The notes below the pieces were generated by a model, which was not told the origin of the DNA, ran no database searches, and was given only the letters and a program-made list of their open reading frames with translations. Source: Natrialba aegyptia DSM 13077 (GTDB taxonomy: Archaea; Halobacteriota; Halobacteria; Halobacteriales; Natrialbaceae). Taken from it: 64,000 nucleotides of DNA. Position 1 is the first letter of the stretch, and each line of letters starts with the position of its first letter. The DNA is taken from the NCBI RefSeq assembly GCF_000337535.1, contig NZ_AOIP01000031.1, positions 62,001 to 126,000 of the forward strand. Reading direction: 5' to 3'. Positions 1 through 9,274 of the stretch are shown here, piece after piece. The position numbers and the translations under genes are program-made.

Positions 1-1013
1 GGAACGTCGAACGATTCGAGGAGGGCGCAACTCGTCTCGACGTGGTCGGTGACGGCGGGAACGCGAACGCGCCCGCCCGCTATCGCGAGGAAGACGAGCA
101 ACTGGTCCGCCATGTGCCGGTCGACGGGTGCCGTGCCGTCGAGAAACCGGTTCGCGGCGTCCGCCGCGTTCTCGCCGACGCGCTCGGCCGGCACGCCGCG
201 CTCGCCGAGGGCGGTGAATCCGGCGAGCGAGGTGGCGCTCTCGTCGCCGCCCCGACCATCGTCGTCGACCCGGAGCACGATGGCCGATCCGGGACAGTCG
301 CTCGCTACTGTCGTCTCGGATCGCTCGACGAGTTCACAGTCACAGTCACAGTCACAGTCGCGCGCGTCGAGTCGTTCGAGTGCGCCCTCGGCCTGCCGAC
401 GCGCGACGTTTCGATCCGCCAGCGCGGCGGCTTCCGCCGAGTACACGCGGATCGCGGTCGACCGTGCACGATCGATCAACTCGATCGGTTCGAGCGTCGA
501 GGGCGCGAGGCGGAGCGTCGCCTGACCGCCGCCGTCCGGGTAGAAGCCGCGGCGGCTCCACTCGCAGACCGCCGCGAGGCCGAACTGCCGGAGCAGCGGG
601 AGCTTCACGCGCCGAAAATAGTCGAGCGGCGGCGACCACGCCACGTCCGTCCCGCCGGTTGCCGTCAATGACAGCGGCGACTCGAGTTCGGTCGCGAGCG
701 GGAGGACGGCGTCGAACAGCAGCGTCACGCTGCCGGCGGTACCGATGTCGACGGCGTAGTCGCCGCCCGCGAGCCGTTCCCTGCCCGGATTGAACTCGAC
801 CGTCTCCGATCCGAGTTCGGCACCCGACACGTCGGCAGCCGCGAGTTCGGCAAGCGTTTCGAGGACCGCCAGGTGCTGGTGTCGAAGCCCGGGCGTTGAG
901 CGGTCGCCGCGAACGTTCGTGATGCGAACGGGCTCGCGCTCGAGAATCGCCAGCGTGAGCGCCGTTCGCAGGAACTGGCCGCCGGCGATTGCGCCGTCGA
1001 GTTCGCGGGCCAC
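1..1013 (-). CDS. rtcA: RNA 3'-terminal phosphate cyclase (partial, runs off the window start)
   Basis: RtcA makes the 2',3'-cyclic phosphate at RNA 3' ends using ATP. Reading from a GTG at 1013, the protein opens with ELDG.IAGGQFLRTALTL and NVRGDRSTPGLRHQH, the typical RtcA N-terminus, and keeps FYPDGGG in the middle. About 337 codons are present of an expected ~340, so only the last residues are missing. Near the C-terminus HVETSCALLESF supplies the family's nucleophilic histidine region (usually H..TN; here the T/N pair reads T/S-C). The GTG lies 2 bases after the mutL stop, so the two genes form an operon. Odd: four perfect copies of CACAGT (335-358) encode an Asp-Cys run inside the protein. 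Confidence 0.9.
   Translation of the reverse strand, partial: MARELDGAIAGGQFLRTALTLAILEREPVRITNVRGDRSTPGLRHQHLAVLETLAELAAADVSGAELGSETVEFNPGRERLAGGDYAVDIGTAGSVTLLFDAVLPLATELESPLSLTATGGTDVAWSPPLDYFRRVKLPLLRQFGLAAVCEWSRRGFYPDGGGQATLRLAPSTLEPIELIDRARSTAIRVYSAEAAALADRNVARRQAEGALERLDARDCDCDCDCELVERSETTVASDCPGSAIVLRVDDDGRGGDESATSLAGFTALGERGVPAERVGENAADAANRFLDGTAPVDRHMADQLLVFLAIAGGRVRVPAVTDHVETSCALLESFDV
335..358. repeat. Hexanucleotide repeat (CACAGT)4 inside rtcA
   Basis: Four perfect head-to-tail copies of CACAGT. In rtcA sense they read as alternating Asp-Cys. The unit is a multiple of three, so copy-number change would alter length without a frameshift. Confidence 0.9.
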
Positions 1014-1014
1014 G

Positions 1015-3228
1015 CTAGCCACCGTGGCCCGGGTAGTCCCGCTCGAACCGGTCCTCGATTTCGCCCTCGTCGAACTGGACGATCACCGGCCGGCCGTGCG
1101 GGCAGGCGTAGGGGTTCTCGCAGTCGTCGAGTTCGGCGAGCAGGTCGACGACCGAGCCCTCGGTCAGCGAGGTGTTGCCCGTGATCGACGGATAACACGC
1201 CAGGTCGCCGAGGAACTCGTCGGCCAGCGCGTCGACCGTCTCGGCACCCGCCTCGCGGTCGCCCTCGACGAACGAGGCGAGCACGTCCCGGAACCGATCC
1301 GGGTCCAGCGTCTCCTCGAACACCGCGGGAACGGTGGTCACGGCGACCGTGCGGTCGTCGACCCGGTCGGCGTAGAACCCGAGTTGCGCGAGCGCGTCGC
1401 GATAGGCCGCGAACGCCTCGGCCTCGGCCGCGGTCAGTTCGAGTTCGACCGGCGAGGCGAGCGCCTGGGCCGACGGGTCCTCGGCGACGGCATCCTGCAG
1501 GCGTTCGTAGTTTACCCGCTCGTCGGCGGCGTGCTGGTCGATCAGCACCAGGCCGTCGTCGGTTTCACAGACGAGGTAGGTGTCGCTGTACTGGCCGAGC
1601 ACCCGCAACGGCGGGAGCGAACTGAACTCGTGATCGACGTCCGCGCCCGTCGCGGCGTCGCCCGCGAGCGTTCGCTGTTCGGTCGCGGCGTCGAACTTGC
1701 GGTCGGGATCGAGCGCTCGTCGGTTGTGCGCCGCGTCCACGGCGTCGGCGCTCGAATCCGGATCCGTATTCGTGTCCGTGTCCGTGTCTGTGTCCGACGA
1801 CGCGCCCGCTGCGTTTGCCGTCGCGGGACTGCCGTCATCCGTCTCCCGCCCCGGCTTCTGTCCCGCCGCGCGGTCGGCAGAATCGGTGTCCGCCACTTCC
1901 CGAACACCCGTCGACTCAGCTTCTCGCCGCTCGGCCGCCGACTCGAAGCCGCCCCGTTCGGTATCGTCGGGCGCGACCCCCGTCGGCGTCGCCTCGGTCC
2001 GGTTCTCGGTATCGTCGACCGCGGGTGCACCGCCAGACTCGGTCCCAGTCGCGCTGTCATCGCTAGCTGAACTCGGGTTTGATTCCGGTTTCGGCCCGCC
2101 TTTCTCTCGCTCGGGCGTTTGCCGGTCGGGCGTCACTCGCGCCTCGCTCGGCGCGGATCGGCCACGCGGTGCCCGCGAGCGCAGCAGGCCGTGATCGAGC
2201 AGCGCGCTCTCGACCGCCGCATCGACCTGCCGACGGACCGCATCGTCGTCGTCGAAGCGCACCTCGCGCTTTCGCGGGTGGACGTTCACGTCGACGGCCT
2301 CGCCGGGGGCGTCGTGAAAGAGGACGACGAACGGGTATCGATCGCTTCCCAGTTGCGTTCCGTAGGCTCCCATGATCCCCTCGCGAACCGCATCCGCCGT
2401 GACGGCGCGATCGTTGACGTACGTCGCGAGGTACTCCCGACTCGCCCGGTTGGTCTCGGGGTGCGAAACGAGCCCGGAAACCCCCTCGAGCGGTCCGGGC
2501 GGGAGTTCGTCGCCGTCGGCTTCGACGGGGATCATCGCGGCGGCGACCTCGCGCCCGTAGACGGCGAGGACGGCCGCCTGGAGGTCGCCCTGTCCCGTCG
2601 TCGAGAAGACCTCGCGGCCGTCGTGGGTCAGCGAGACGGCCACGTCCGGGTTGGCGAGCGCGTAGCGCGTGACGATCCGATTGACGTGGGCGAACTCGGT
2701 CGCCGTCGTCTTGAGGAACTTCCGGCGGGCGGGCGTGTTGTAGAACAGGTCCGCGACCTCGACGGTCGTTCCCGCCGGACAGCCCGCGGGCTCGACCGAC
2801 TCAACCTCGCCACCCTCGTAGACGAGTTCGGTGCCGGCGTCGTCGCCGTCCTGCGGGCGCGACCGAATGGTGAGCCGCGAGACGGAGCCGATGGTGTGGA
2901 GGGCCTCGCCGCGGAAGCCGAGGGTGGTGACGCCGGATTCGATGTCGTCGAGCCCGTCGATCTTGCTGGTCGTGTGTTCTCTGACGGCCGCTCGAACGTC
3001 GGCCTCGGACATGCCGCGGCCGTCGTCGGCGACGCGGACGAGTTCGGTGCCGCCGGCGTCGACGGTCACGTCGATGGTCGAGGCGTCGGCGTCCAGGCTG
3101 TTCTCGACGAGTTCTTTGACGGCGCTTGCGGGCCGCTCGACGACCTCGCCGGCGGCGATGCGGGCGACGGTATCGTCGTCGAGCCGGCGAATGTCCGTCT
3201 CGTCCCGTGGCGGTTGTGTGTCGCTCAT
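1015..3228 (-). CDS. mutL: DNA mismatch repair protein MutL
   Basis: MutL links mismatch recognition by MutS to strand excision. The 737-residue protein shows the GHKL ATPase motifs: ELVENSLDAD, DDGRGMS and GFRGEALHTIGS in the first ~105 residues. The C-terminal domain contains DQHAADERVNYE (about residue 560), an intact DQHA-x2-E-x4-E endonuclease motif, plus ACYPSI and CPHGRP, as in MutL proteins of organisms lacking MutH. Between the domains (roughly residues 350-520) is a low-complexity acidic linker with Asp-Thr repeats typical of halophiles. The ATG at 3228 fits the family start. The downstream neighbour rtcA starts 2 bases beyond the stop. MutS is encoded upstream on the same strand, separated by two metabolic genes. 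Confidence 0.96.
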   Translation of the reverse strand: MSDTQPPRDETDIRRLDDDTVARIAAGEVVERPASAVKELVENSLDADASTIDVTVDAGGTELVRVADDGRGMSEADVRAAVREHTTSKIDGLDDIESGVTTLGFRGEALHTIGSVSRLTIRSRPQDGDDAGTELVYEGGEVESVEPAGCPAGTTVEVADLFYNTPARRKFLKTTATEFAHVNRIVTRYALANPDVAVSLTHDGREVFSTTGQGDLQAAVLAVYGREVAAAMIPVEADGDELPPGPLEGVSGLVSHPETNRASREYLATYVNDRAVTADAVREGIMGAYGTQLGSDRYPFVVLFHDAPGEAVDVNVHPRKREVRFDDDDAVRRQVDAAVESALLDHGLLRSRAPRGRSAPSEARVTPDRQTPEREKGGPKPESNPSSASDDSATGTESGGAPAVDDTENRTEATPTGVAPDDTERGGFESAAERREAESTGVREVADTDSADRAAGQKPGRETDDGSPATANAAGASSDTDTDTDTNTDPDSSADAVDAAHNRRALDPDRKFDAATEQRTLAGDAATGADVDHEFSSLPPLRVLGQYSDTYLVCETDDGLVLIDQHAADERVNYERLQDAVAEDPSAQALASPVELELTAAEAEAFAAYRDALAQLGFYADRVDDRTVAVTTVPAVFEETLDPDRFRDVLASFVEGDREAGAETVDALADEFLGDLACYPSITGNTSLTEGSVVDLLAELDDCENPYACPHGRPVIVQFDEGEIEDRFERDYPGHGG

Positions 3229-3425
3229 GGTCTGTGGTGGGTGTGGTGGCGGTGGTGGCTCCCGAACGCGGAGATCCCGATCGGGGCGGCGTCGTGAACT
3301 CGTCTCGCCCCGTCTCCGTCGTTCCGATCGATCGGTGTCTAGTTCCCACTGGTGCTCGAGGGTGGTCAGAATTGCGATTCCGCACCCGTCCGCCGAACGA
3401 TGGAAGTCCCCGAGATCCTCGCTCC

Positions 3426-4325
3426 CTACGCGCGCAGCGACAGCACCTCCTCGAGGCTGTTCTCGATCGCCGTCCGGCCCGCTGGCGGCACCTCGACCAG
3501 CGGCGGGCGAACCGCGTCCGTCGGGATCACCCCGCGGGCGGTAAGCGCCGTCTTCGTCGCCGGTGCGAACCCGTACTCGCCGCAGGCGTCGAACAGGCGT
3601 GACACGGCCCCCTGCAACTCGCCGCCGCGCTCGTCGTCGGCCCGCTCTGCAACCTCGGCGTAGACCTCGGGAACGACGTTCGCGAGCGCGTTCACCCCGC
3701 CGTCGGCCCCCATCCGAAGCGCCGGGACGAGCAACGCATCGTAGCCCTGCACCACGCGGAACTCCGCCGGCGTCCGTCGTATCGCATCGCAGACGAACTC
3801 GAGGTCGCCGCTCGAATCCTTCAGTCCGATCACGTCCTCGCGGGTCGCCAGCGCGTCGATCGTCTCCGGTGCGAGCCCCCGACCGGTACAGGACGGGATG
3901 TTGTACAACAGCAGCGGCAGCGGCGACTCGTCGGCGACGGCCTCGAAGAACCGTCGATTGCCCGCCGGGTCGTTCGCGGTGTGGAAGTACGGCGGCGTGA
4001 CGACCGCCGCGTCCGCGCCAACTGCGGCGATGTCCTCGATCGCCGACAGGGCTTCGGCGACGCTCGTCGCGGCCGCCCCCGCGAGAACGGGCACCTCGCC
4101 GTCAGCGTGGTCGACCGCGAGTTCAGTGACGCGTCGGCGTTCGGCCGGGGAGAGGCTCGCGAACTCGCCCGTCGTTCCGCAGGGGAAGATCCCGTCGATA
4201 CCGCCGTCGACGGTGAACTCGACGAGGTCGCCGAACGCGTCGGCGTCGATGTCGCCGCTCTCGTCAAATGGTGTTACGAGCGGACAGGTGATTCCGGACA
4301 GCGCTGCGGTGAGGGTGGGTGGCAT
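3426..4325 (-). CDS. Dihydrodipicolinate synthase / N-acetylneuraminate lyase family aldolase
   Basis: Class I pyruvate-dependent aldolase of 299 residues, the normal family length. Visible signature elements are FPCGTTGEFASLS (substrate loop, residues 48-59), YNIP with Tyr141, and IGLKDSSGD, in which Lys169 is the expected Schiff-base lysine. The family includes DapA (lysine synthesis), sialic acid lyase and 2-keto-3-deoxygluconate aldolase. The neighbouring upstream dehydrogenase, 83 bases away on the same strand, suggests sugar-acid catabolism at least as well as lysine synthesis, so no symbol is given. The ATG at 4325 was chosen because homology begins immediately after it; the open frame continues upstream without family similarity. 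Confidence 0.85.
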   Translation of the reverse strand: MPPTLTAALSGITCPLVTPFDESGDIDADAFGDLVEFTVDGGIDGIFPCGTTGEFASLSPAERRRVTELAVDHADGEVPVLAGAAATSVAEALSAIEDIAAVGADAAVVTPPYFHTANDPAGNRRFFEAVADESPLPLLLYNIPSCTGRGLAPETIDALATREDVIGLKDSSGDLEFVCDAIRRTPAEFRVVQGYDALLVPALRMGADGGVNALANVVPEVYAEVAERADDERGGELQGAVSRLFDACGEYGFAPATKTALTARGVIPTDAVRPPLVEVPPAGRTAIENSLEEVLSLRA

Positions 4326-4408
4326 ACGTCCGTCTTCCGGGGCCGTCGACAAAACGTCTCGTGTCGGTGCAAGCGCGGGAGTCGACCGCGAGCGGGTTTC
4401 GAAGCGGC

Positions 4409-5209
4409 TTACTCCAGTCCGAGGTCCTGGGACATCGAGTTCCCGGCGCGGGGGACGCCCTTCGCGGTGAGCGTCTCGCCGGTGATGAACGACGCGGCCG
4501 GACTGACGAGGAACTGGACGGCGTCTGCGATCTCCTCGGCGTGGCCGATCCGGCGCTCGGTCTTCTCGCGCGAGGGCATGTCCTCGCTTTGAATGCCGAG
4601 CGTCTCGGCGACGCCGGGCGTCTGGATCAATCCCGGTGCGATGCAGTTGACGCGGATGCCGTCGCCGGCCCACTCGGTCGCCAGCGTCTCCGTCAACCGG
4701 ATGATCGCCGCCTTCGAGGCCCCGTAGTGGCTCTCGCCCGGTGCGGCGTGCTGGCCGTTGACCGACGAGAGGTTGACGATCGACCCGCCGTCGCCCTCGC
4801 GCATGACCTCGCCGGCCAGTTGGGTGCAGTGGACGGTGCTGTGGAGGTTGAGGTCGACGATGGTCTTCCACCCGTTCTCCGAGATGTCCTCGAAGTTCGC
4901 GACGAACTCGCCGCCGGCGTTGTTGACGAGTACGTCGATGTCGCCGAACGCCTCGACGGTCTCGTCGACGAACGATTGCACCTGGTCGCGCTCGCGGACG
5001 TTGCATTCGACTGCGAGGGCCTCGCCCGGGACGTCCTCGGCGTCGGTGATCGCCTCGGCGACCGGCCCGATGCGGTCCATCGAGCGCGAGCAAATCGCGA
5101 CGTTCGCCCCGCTCGCGGCGAGCGTCTCCGCGATCGCCTTTCCGATTCCCTGACTCGCGCCCGTGACGATGGCGGTCTCGCCCGCGACACCGTAGTCTGG
5201 TTCGTGCAT
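4409..5209 (-). CDS. Short-chain dehydrogenase/reductase (SDR)
   Basis: Classical SDR of 266 residues. It has the TGASQGIG nucleotide-binding loop (residues 16-23), NNAG near residue 97, and the catalytic Ser149 / Tyr162-xxx-Lys166 (YGASK) set. Such enzymes oxidise or reduce alcohol and keto groups using NAD(P); substrate cannot be read from sequence. The closest paralogue groups are FabG-like reductases and sugar dehydrogenases such as glucose or gluconate dehydrogenase. It precedes the aldolase gene on the same strand, so the two may be cotranscribed and act on the same sugar-acid pathway (inference). Confidence 0.88.
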   Translation of the reverse strand: MHEPDYGVAGETAIVTGASQGIGKAIAETLAASGANVAICSRSMDRIGPVAEAITDAEDVPGEALAVECNVRERDQVQSFVDETVEAFGDIDVLVNNAGGEFVANFEDISENGWKTIVDLNLHSTVHCTQLAGEVMREGDGGSIVNLSSVNGQHAAPGESHYGASKAAIIRLTETLATEWAGDGIRVNCIAPGLIQTPGVAETLGIQSEDMPSREKTERRIGHAEEIADAVQFLVSPAASFITGETLTAKGVPRAGNSMSQDLGLE

Positions 5210-5309
5210 CGTGCTACCTGATGCCGCATTCGCCTATAGATTTACCGATGGAAACGCAGCTGGTCGAAAACTGTACAATGGACGGGTTCGCGTGCCTGCC
5301 CGTCGAGTA

Positions 5310-7958
5310 TTACTCCGATAGTTTCTCCTGCCACTCCTGGACCTTCGTGATCAACTCGACCGGCGGCGTCTCGTTCACGTCGAGTTCTTCGAGGTCGTCG
5401 AGGACGGCTTCGGTTTCGGGGTCGATATCGTCGGATTCTGTGGTATCGTTCGGCGCACCACCGTCGGCGTTCGCCGGGCCGCGGAACTGCCCGTTGCTCA
5501 CGTCGAACACCGTCTGGACGGGGTCGCTCGAGTGTCCTCCCTTCGCCTCGATGGCCTTCTCCTCGCGCAGACGCTCGAGGACATCCCGTGCGCGGTCGAC
5601 GACGGGACCGGGGACGCCGGCGAGATCCGCGACGTGAATGCCGTAGGATCGGTCCGTGGGGCCGTCACGCACGGCTCGTAGGAAGGTTACGTCGCCGTCG
5701 CGCTCATCCGCGGCGACGTGGACGTTCGCGACCCGCGGGAGGTTCTCCGCGAGGCCGGTGAGTTCGTGGTAGTGGGTCGCAAACAGCGTCTTGGCTGCGA
5801 CCTCGTTGTGCAGGTACTCGGTGGCCGCCCAGGCGATCGAGATGCCGTCGTAGGTTGCGGTTCCGCGCCCGACCTCGTCCAGGATAACGAGCGACTCCTC
5901 GGTCGCCGTATGGAGGATGTTCGAGAGTTCGCTCATCTCGACCATGAACGTCGAGCGGCCCTGTGCGAGTTCGTCGAGCGCGCCGACGCGCGTGAAGATG
6001 CCGTCGACGAGGCCGATTGTGGCTTCCTTCGCCGGGACGAAGCTCCCGATCTGGGCGAGCAGGACGATGCAGGCGACCTGTCGCATGTACGTCGACTTCC
6101 CTGACATGTTGGGGCCGGTGACCACGAGGAAGCCCCGATCCTCGCCGTCCAGCCGAACATCGTTCGGGACGAACTCGGTGGTCTGTTCGACGACGGGATG
6201 GCGGCCCTGATCGATGTCGAGCGCGTCGCCGCGGTGCAGGTCGGGTTTGACCCACCGGTTCTCCGCGGCGTGGGTCGCGAGACTCGCCAGCGCATCGACC
6301 GTCGCGAGGGCGCGGCCGACGTCCTGTAAGAGTTCGGCTCGCGCGGCCACGTCGTCGCGAAGCGATTCGAAGAGGTCGTACTCGAGTTCGCCGCGTTGCT
6401 CCTCGAGTCGGAGGATTTCGCGTTCTTTCTCCTCCAGTTCGTCGGTGGTGAACCGTTTGGAGTTCTTGAGGGTCTTGACCTGCTCGTAGTGGTCGGGGAC
6501 CCCGTCGGCGGCGGATTTGCCGACCTGGATGTAGTAGCCGTCGGTCTTGTTCCGGTCGACGGTCACGTGCGAGAGGCCGTGTTGGCGCTTCTCGCGCTCG
6601 TCGAGCGTGTCGAGCCACTGCTTTACCTCCTCGTGGCGGTCAATGACCTCGTCCAGATCGTCGTCGTAGCCGTACTGGAGGAGTTCGCCCTGGGTTACCG
6701 TCGAGGGCGGGTCCTCGGCGATGGCGTCTTCGAGCGCTTCCCGAAGGGCCGCCGCGGCGGCGCGGTCCGGCCGGTCGATGATGCCGGCCAGCGGCGACTC
6801 TGCGAGAGCCGGCGTCGAGTCGATGGTCTCCGCGAGCGCCGGGAGCACGGCGAGGGTTTCCCGAACCGCGAGGAGGTCGCGCGCATCCGCGCTGCCGTGG
6901 GTCGCCTTCGATGCCAGGCGTGCGAGGTCGTAGGCCTCGCCGAGCGTATCCTGCATCTCGTCGCGTTCGAGCGCCGCCGACGAGAGGGCCGCGACACTCT
7001 CCTGGCGCTGCTCCAGCGTTTCTAGCGCGCGCCGCGGGCGCTGAAGCCACTCCTTCAACAGCCGGCCGCCGGCGCTGGTCTGGGTGTGATCGATCGTCGC
7101 GAACAGCGAGCCGTCGCGCTCGCCCTGCATGGTTTCGGTGAGTTCGAGGTTGCGCTGGGTCGTCGCGTCGAGGGTGACGTGATCGTCGCCGTGATGGGCC
7201 TGGATGCGCGTCATCGACGCGAGCACGCCGGCCCCGGTCTCCTCGACGTAGGCGAGAATCGCGCCCGCGGCGGCCGTCGCTTCGGGACCGACCGACAGGC
7301 GCTCGACGGTCTCGCTGCCGAACTGCTCGCGAACGGCGTGTGCGGCGCGCTTCGGGGCGAAGGCCTCCGTCTCGTGAAGCGTCAGCGCCGCGTCGATGCG
7401 CTCGCGGACCGTCCCCAACAGGTCGTCGTCCGTCCGGCTGTCGGGGCCGGGCAGCACCTCGACGGGATCGAACCGGTAGAGTTCGGTCAGCGCGGCGTCG
7501 GTGTCCGCGGCCTCGGCGACGAGAAAGCGCCCCGTCGTCACGTCGGCGAAGGCGAGGCCGTAGCGCGGATCGGAGCCGGAGCCGCCGTCGACCACCGCCG
7601 CCAGGTACTGCGCGTCGGCGTCGCTCGTCTCGAGCAGCGTCCCGGGCGTGACGACCCGCTGGATCTCGCGCGCGTGGCCCGATTCGGTTTCGTACTGGTC
7701 GGCGACGGCGACCCGGTAGCCGCGCTCGACTAAGGCCTTGAGATACGGCGTCAGGTCGTCTAACGGCACGCCAGCCATCGGGTACGACGAGCCGTGCGAG
7801 GACTTCTGGGAAACCTTGAGATCGAGTTCGTCGCTGACGGTCTCCGCGTCCTCGCCGAAGAACTCGTAGAAATCCCCACACTGCATCGCCAACAGCTCCG
7901 CGTCGGTGTCCTCCTTGAGCGAGAAGAACTCGCCGACGATGCCCGTCGCCTCTGTCAT
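5310..7958 (-). CDS. mutS: DNA mismatch recognition protein MutS
   Basis: MutS1-type mismatch sensor. The N-terminal GDFYEFF carries the Phe-x-Glu mismatch-reading motif, followed by the clamp and lever domains. The ATPase has Walker A GPNMSGKSTYMRQ and Walker B VILDEVGRGTATYDG. From the ATG at 7958 (MTEATGIVGEFFSLK) the protein is 882 residues, the usual MutS length. An in-frame ATG at 7979 would add seven residues; the frame stays open further upstream without family similarity. MutL lies downstream on the same strand, so the window holds a full methyl-independent mismatch repair pair. Confidence 0.95.
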   Translation of the reverse strand: MTEATGIVGEFFSLKEDTDAELLAMQCGDFYEFFGEDAETVSDELDLKVSQKSSHGSSYPMAGVPLDDLTPYLKALVERGYRVAVADQYETESGHAREIQRVVTPGTLLETSDADAQYLAAVVDGGSGSDPRYGLAFADVTTGRFLVAEAADTDAALTELYRFDPVEVLPGPDSRTDDDLLGTVRERIDAALTLHETEAFAPKRAAHAVREQFGSETVERLSVGPEATAAAGAILAYVEETGAGVLASMTRIQAHHGDDHVTLDATTQRNLELTETMQGERDGSLFATIDHTQTSAGGRLLKEWLQRPRRALETLEQRQESVAALSSAALERDEMQDTLGEAYDLARLASKATHGSADARDLLAVRETLAVLPALAETIDSTPALAESPLAGIIDRPDRAAAAALREALEDAIAEDPPSTVTQGELLQYGYDDDLDEVIDRHEEVKQWLDTLDEREKRQHGLSHVTVDRNKTDGYYIQVGKSAADGVPDHYEQVKTLKNSKRFTTDELEEKEREILRLEEQRGELEYDLFESLRDDVAARAELLQDVGRALATVDALASLATHAAENRWVKPDLHRGDALDIDQGRHPVVEQTTEFVPNDVRLDGEDRGFLVVTGPNMSGKSTYMRQVACIVLLAQIGSFVPAKEATIGLVDGIFTRVGALDELAQGRSTFMVEMSELSNILHTATEESLVILDEVGRGTATYDGISIAWAATEYLHNEVAAKTLFATHYHELTGLAENLPRVANVHVAADERDGDVTFLRAVRDGPTDRSYGIHVADLAGVPGPVVDRARDVLERLREEKAIEAKGGHSSDPVQTVFDVSNGQFRGPANADGGAPNDTTESDDIDPETEAVLDDLEELDVNETPPVELITKVQEWQEKLSE

Positions 7959-8231
7959 ACTCGGAGCCTGGCTTTCCATCACAAAAACCCTGCGGGATCC
8001 GTGGTGGAAGTGATCGAAACCGAACGCGGGACACCCGTCGAGTGGACGAGATCTCTTCGAGCGGAACTGACCGGAAACGCCCACTCGGGACAGCGCCCGA
8101 ATCCCTCCCCGAAGAATCTCGCCTCTCCTCTCTCGTCCACAACCGTGACCGCCTCTTCTAACGGTTAGTATCGCCTTTCCCAAACCGATTCATTTAGGAA
8201 AGCATATGTAATATCTACGAGTTTCACTCGT
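7959..8231. other. Intergenic region between mutS and the lipoprotein gene
   Basis: Divergent upstream region. GC is high near mutS and drops over the last ~70 bases, where AT-rich stretches around 8190-8215 probably hold the promoter for the gene at 8232. No RNA gene or ORF of note was seen. Confidence 0.5.
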
Positions 8232-8699
8232 ATGTCCCTCCGTACGCGGCGGCAAACTCTACTGGTGATGGGCGGTGGTCTCCCTGTGGTACTCGCTGGT
8301 TGTTCCGGCCGCGAGAGTTCCACAGTAGATACCCGATTGCTACAACTTCAGGCGATCAATCATGAATCTGATGCGTATGAGCTCTCTGTTGAAATAACCG
8401 AGAACGGTGAGGTGGTATACGAGAGGGCGGTCGAAATCCCGTCAGCTGCGGATGAATCGACTGGATTGGGAGACGAGAAGTGGAGCGGAGTAGCGTTTGA
8501 GGGGTATCCGACAGAGCCAGGTTCGTATATTTTACACACGTGGCGAGGTGATCAATCCAGGGAAGATGCCGTAACTCTTGATTTCGCTGCGTACGATCAG
8601 GAATGTGTTCAGGTGCGGATATATATTGGCGACGCACGAGCAGACAGTGGCGCTGGACTCAGTATCTGGAGATCATTCGACTGTTCCACCGTCGACTGA
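8232..8699 (+). CDS. Small Tat-type lipoprotein, unknown function
   Basis: 155-residue secreted protein. The N-terminus has twin arginines (TRRQTL) and a lipobox LAGC with Cys24, so it is probably exported by the Tat system and lipid-anchored on the outer face of the membrane. The remaining ~130 residues resemble the small beta-sandwich lipoproteins common in haloarchaea but show no catalytic motif I recognise. Base and codon use differ from the neighbours: codons such as ATA, TAT and TTA are frequent and GC is visibly lower, which suggests recent acquisition. It is monocistronic, between mutS (divergent) and a convergent tRNA-binding-domain gene. Confidence 0.65.
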   Translation: MSLRTRRQTLLVMGGGLPVVLAGCSGRESSTVDTRLLQLQAINHESDAYELSVEITENGEVVYERAVEIPSAADESTGLGDEKWSGVAFEGYPTEPGSYILHTWRGDQSREDAVTLDFAAYDQECVQVRIYIGDARADSGAGLSIWRSFDCSTVD

Positions 8700-8873
8700 T
8701 CTTGGGGAACTGACCAGCCGCTACGTTCCTTCGTTGACCGGGAAACACGCTCTCTTCGAAGGACCGAACTCGGGTCGAAAAACATCACACTTTCGAATAC
8801 GTTTTCGGTGAAGAGTTCACTGGAGAACGACCCGAACAGTTCGATCAGTACCCGAGACGGGATCGGTGTCGAG

Positions 8874-9209
8874 TTAATACAGCGACCCGCCGAGCGGGAC
8901 ATCCACATCCCGATCCGGTTCGACCAGCACCGGGAACTCGTCCTCGTCGGGGACGCCGACGGTCAGCGCCTCGGATTTGAATCCCGCAATCCGCACCGTG
9001 CCCAAGTTCGTCGCACACAGCACCCGCCGGCCCTCGAGTTCAGTCGGGTCGTAGTGGTGATCCAGTTGCGCCGCGGACTGAATCTCGCCGTGGTCCTCGC
9101 CGAGGGTGATCCACAGCTTGGTCATCTTCGGTTTGTTCGCCTCAGGGAACGATTCGGCTTCCAGTACCTTGCCGACGCGAATCTCGGCGTCGAATGGGCT
9201 TTCGACCAT
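8874..9209 (-). CDS. tRNA-binding (MetG C-terminal/CsaA-like) domain protein
   Basis: 111-residue free-standing OB-fold tRNA-binding domain. The pattern FDAEIRVGKVLEAESFPEANKPK followed by LG, SAAQL, GRRVLCATNLG and GFKSEALTVG matches the EMAP/CsaA/MetG-C family. In bacteria and eukaryotes the domain is attached to methionyl-tRNA synthetase or acts as a chaperone-like CsaA dimer; archaea often keep it as a separate gene. ATG at 9209 is the only start that leaves the domain intact without extra sequence. It sits just downstream of the F420-type oxidoreductase gene on the same strand. Confidence 0.85.
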   Translation of the reverse strand: MVESPFDAEIRVGKVLEAESFPEANKPKMTKLWITLGEDHGEIQSAAQLDHHYDPTELEGRRVLCATNLGTVRIAGFKSEALTVGVPDEDEFPVLVEPDRDVDVPLGGSLY

Positions 9210-9274
9210 GCGCGGTGCTATCGTCCGCACGGAGAATGAGCGTTCGGTTTCCGGTAGTCTTGCGGACCGCAGGC

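Noticed and set aside
790-3297. Long plus-strand open frames over mutL
   Set aside because: MutL is certain from its ATPase and endonuclease motifs; the opposite-strand frames have Arg/Val-rich shadow composition.
8356-8908. Minus-strand frames over the lipoprotein gene and its 3' flank
   Set aside because: The plus-strand gene has a complete Tat/lipobox signal; the minus frames lack any recognisable domain.
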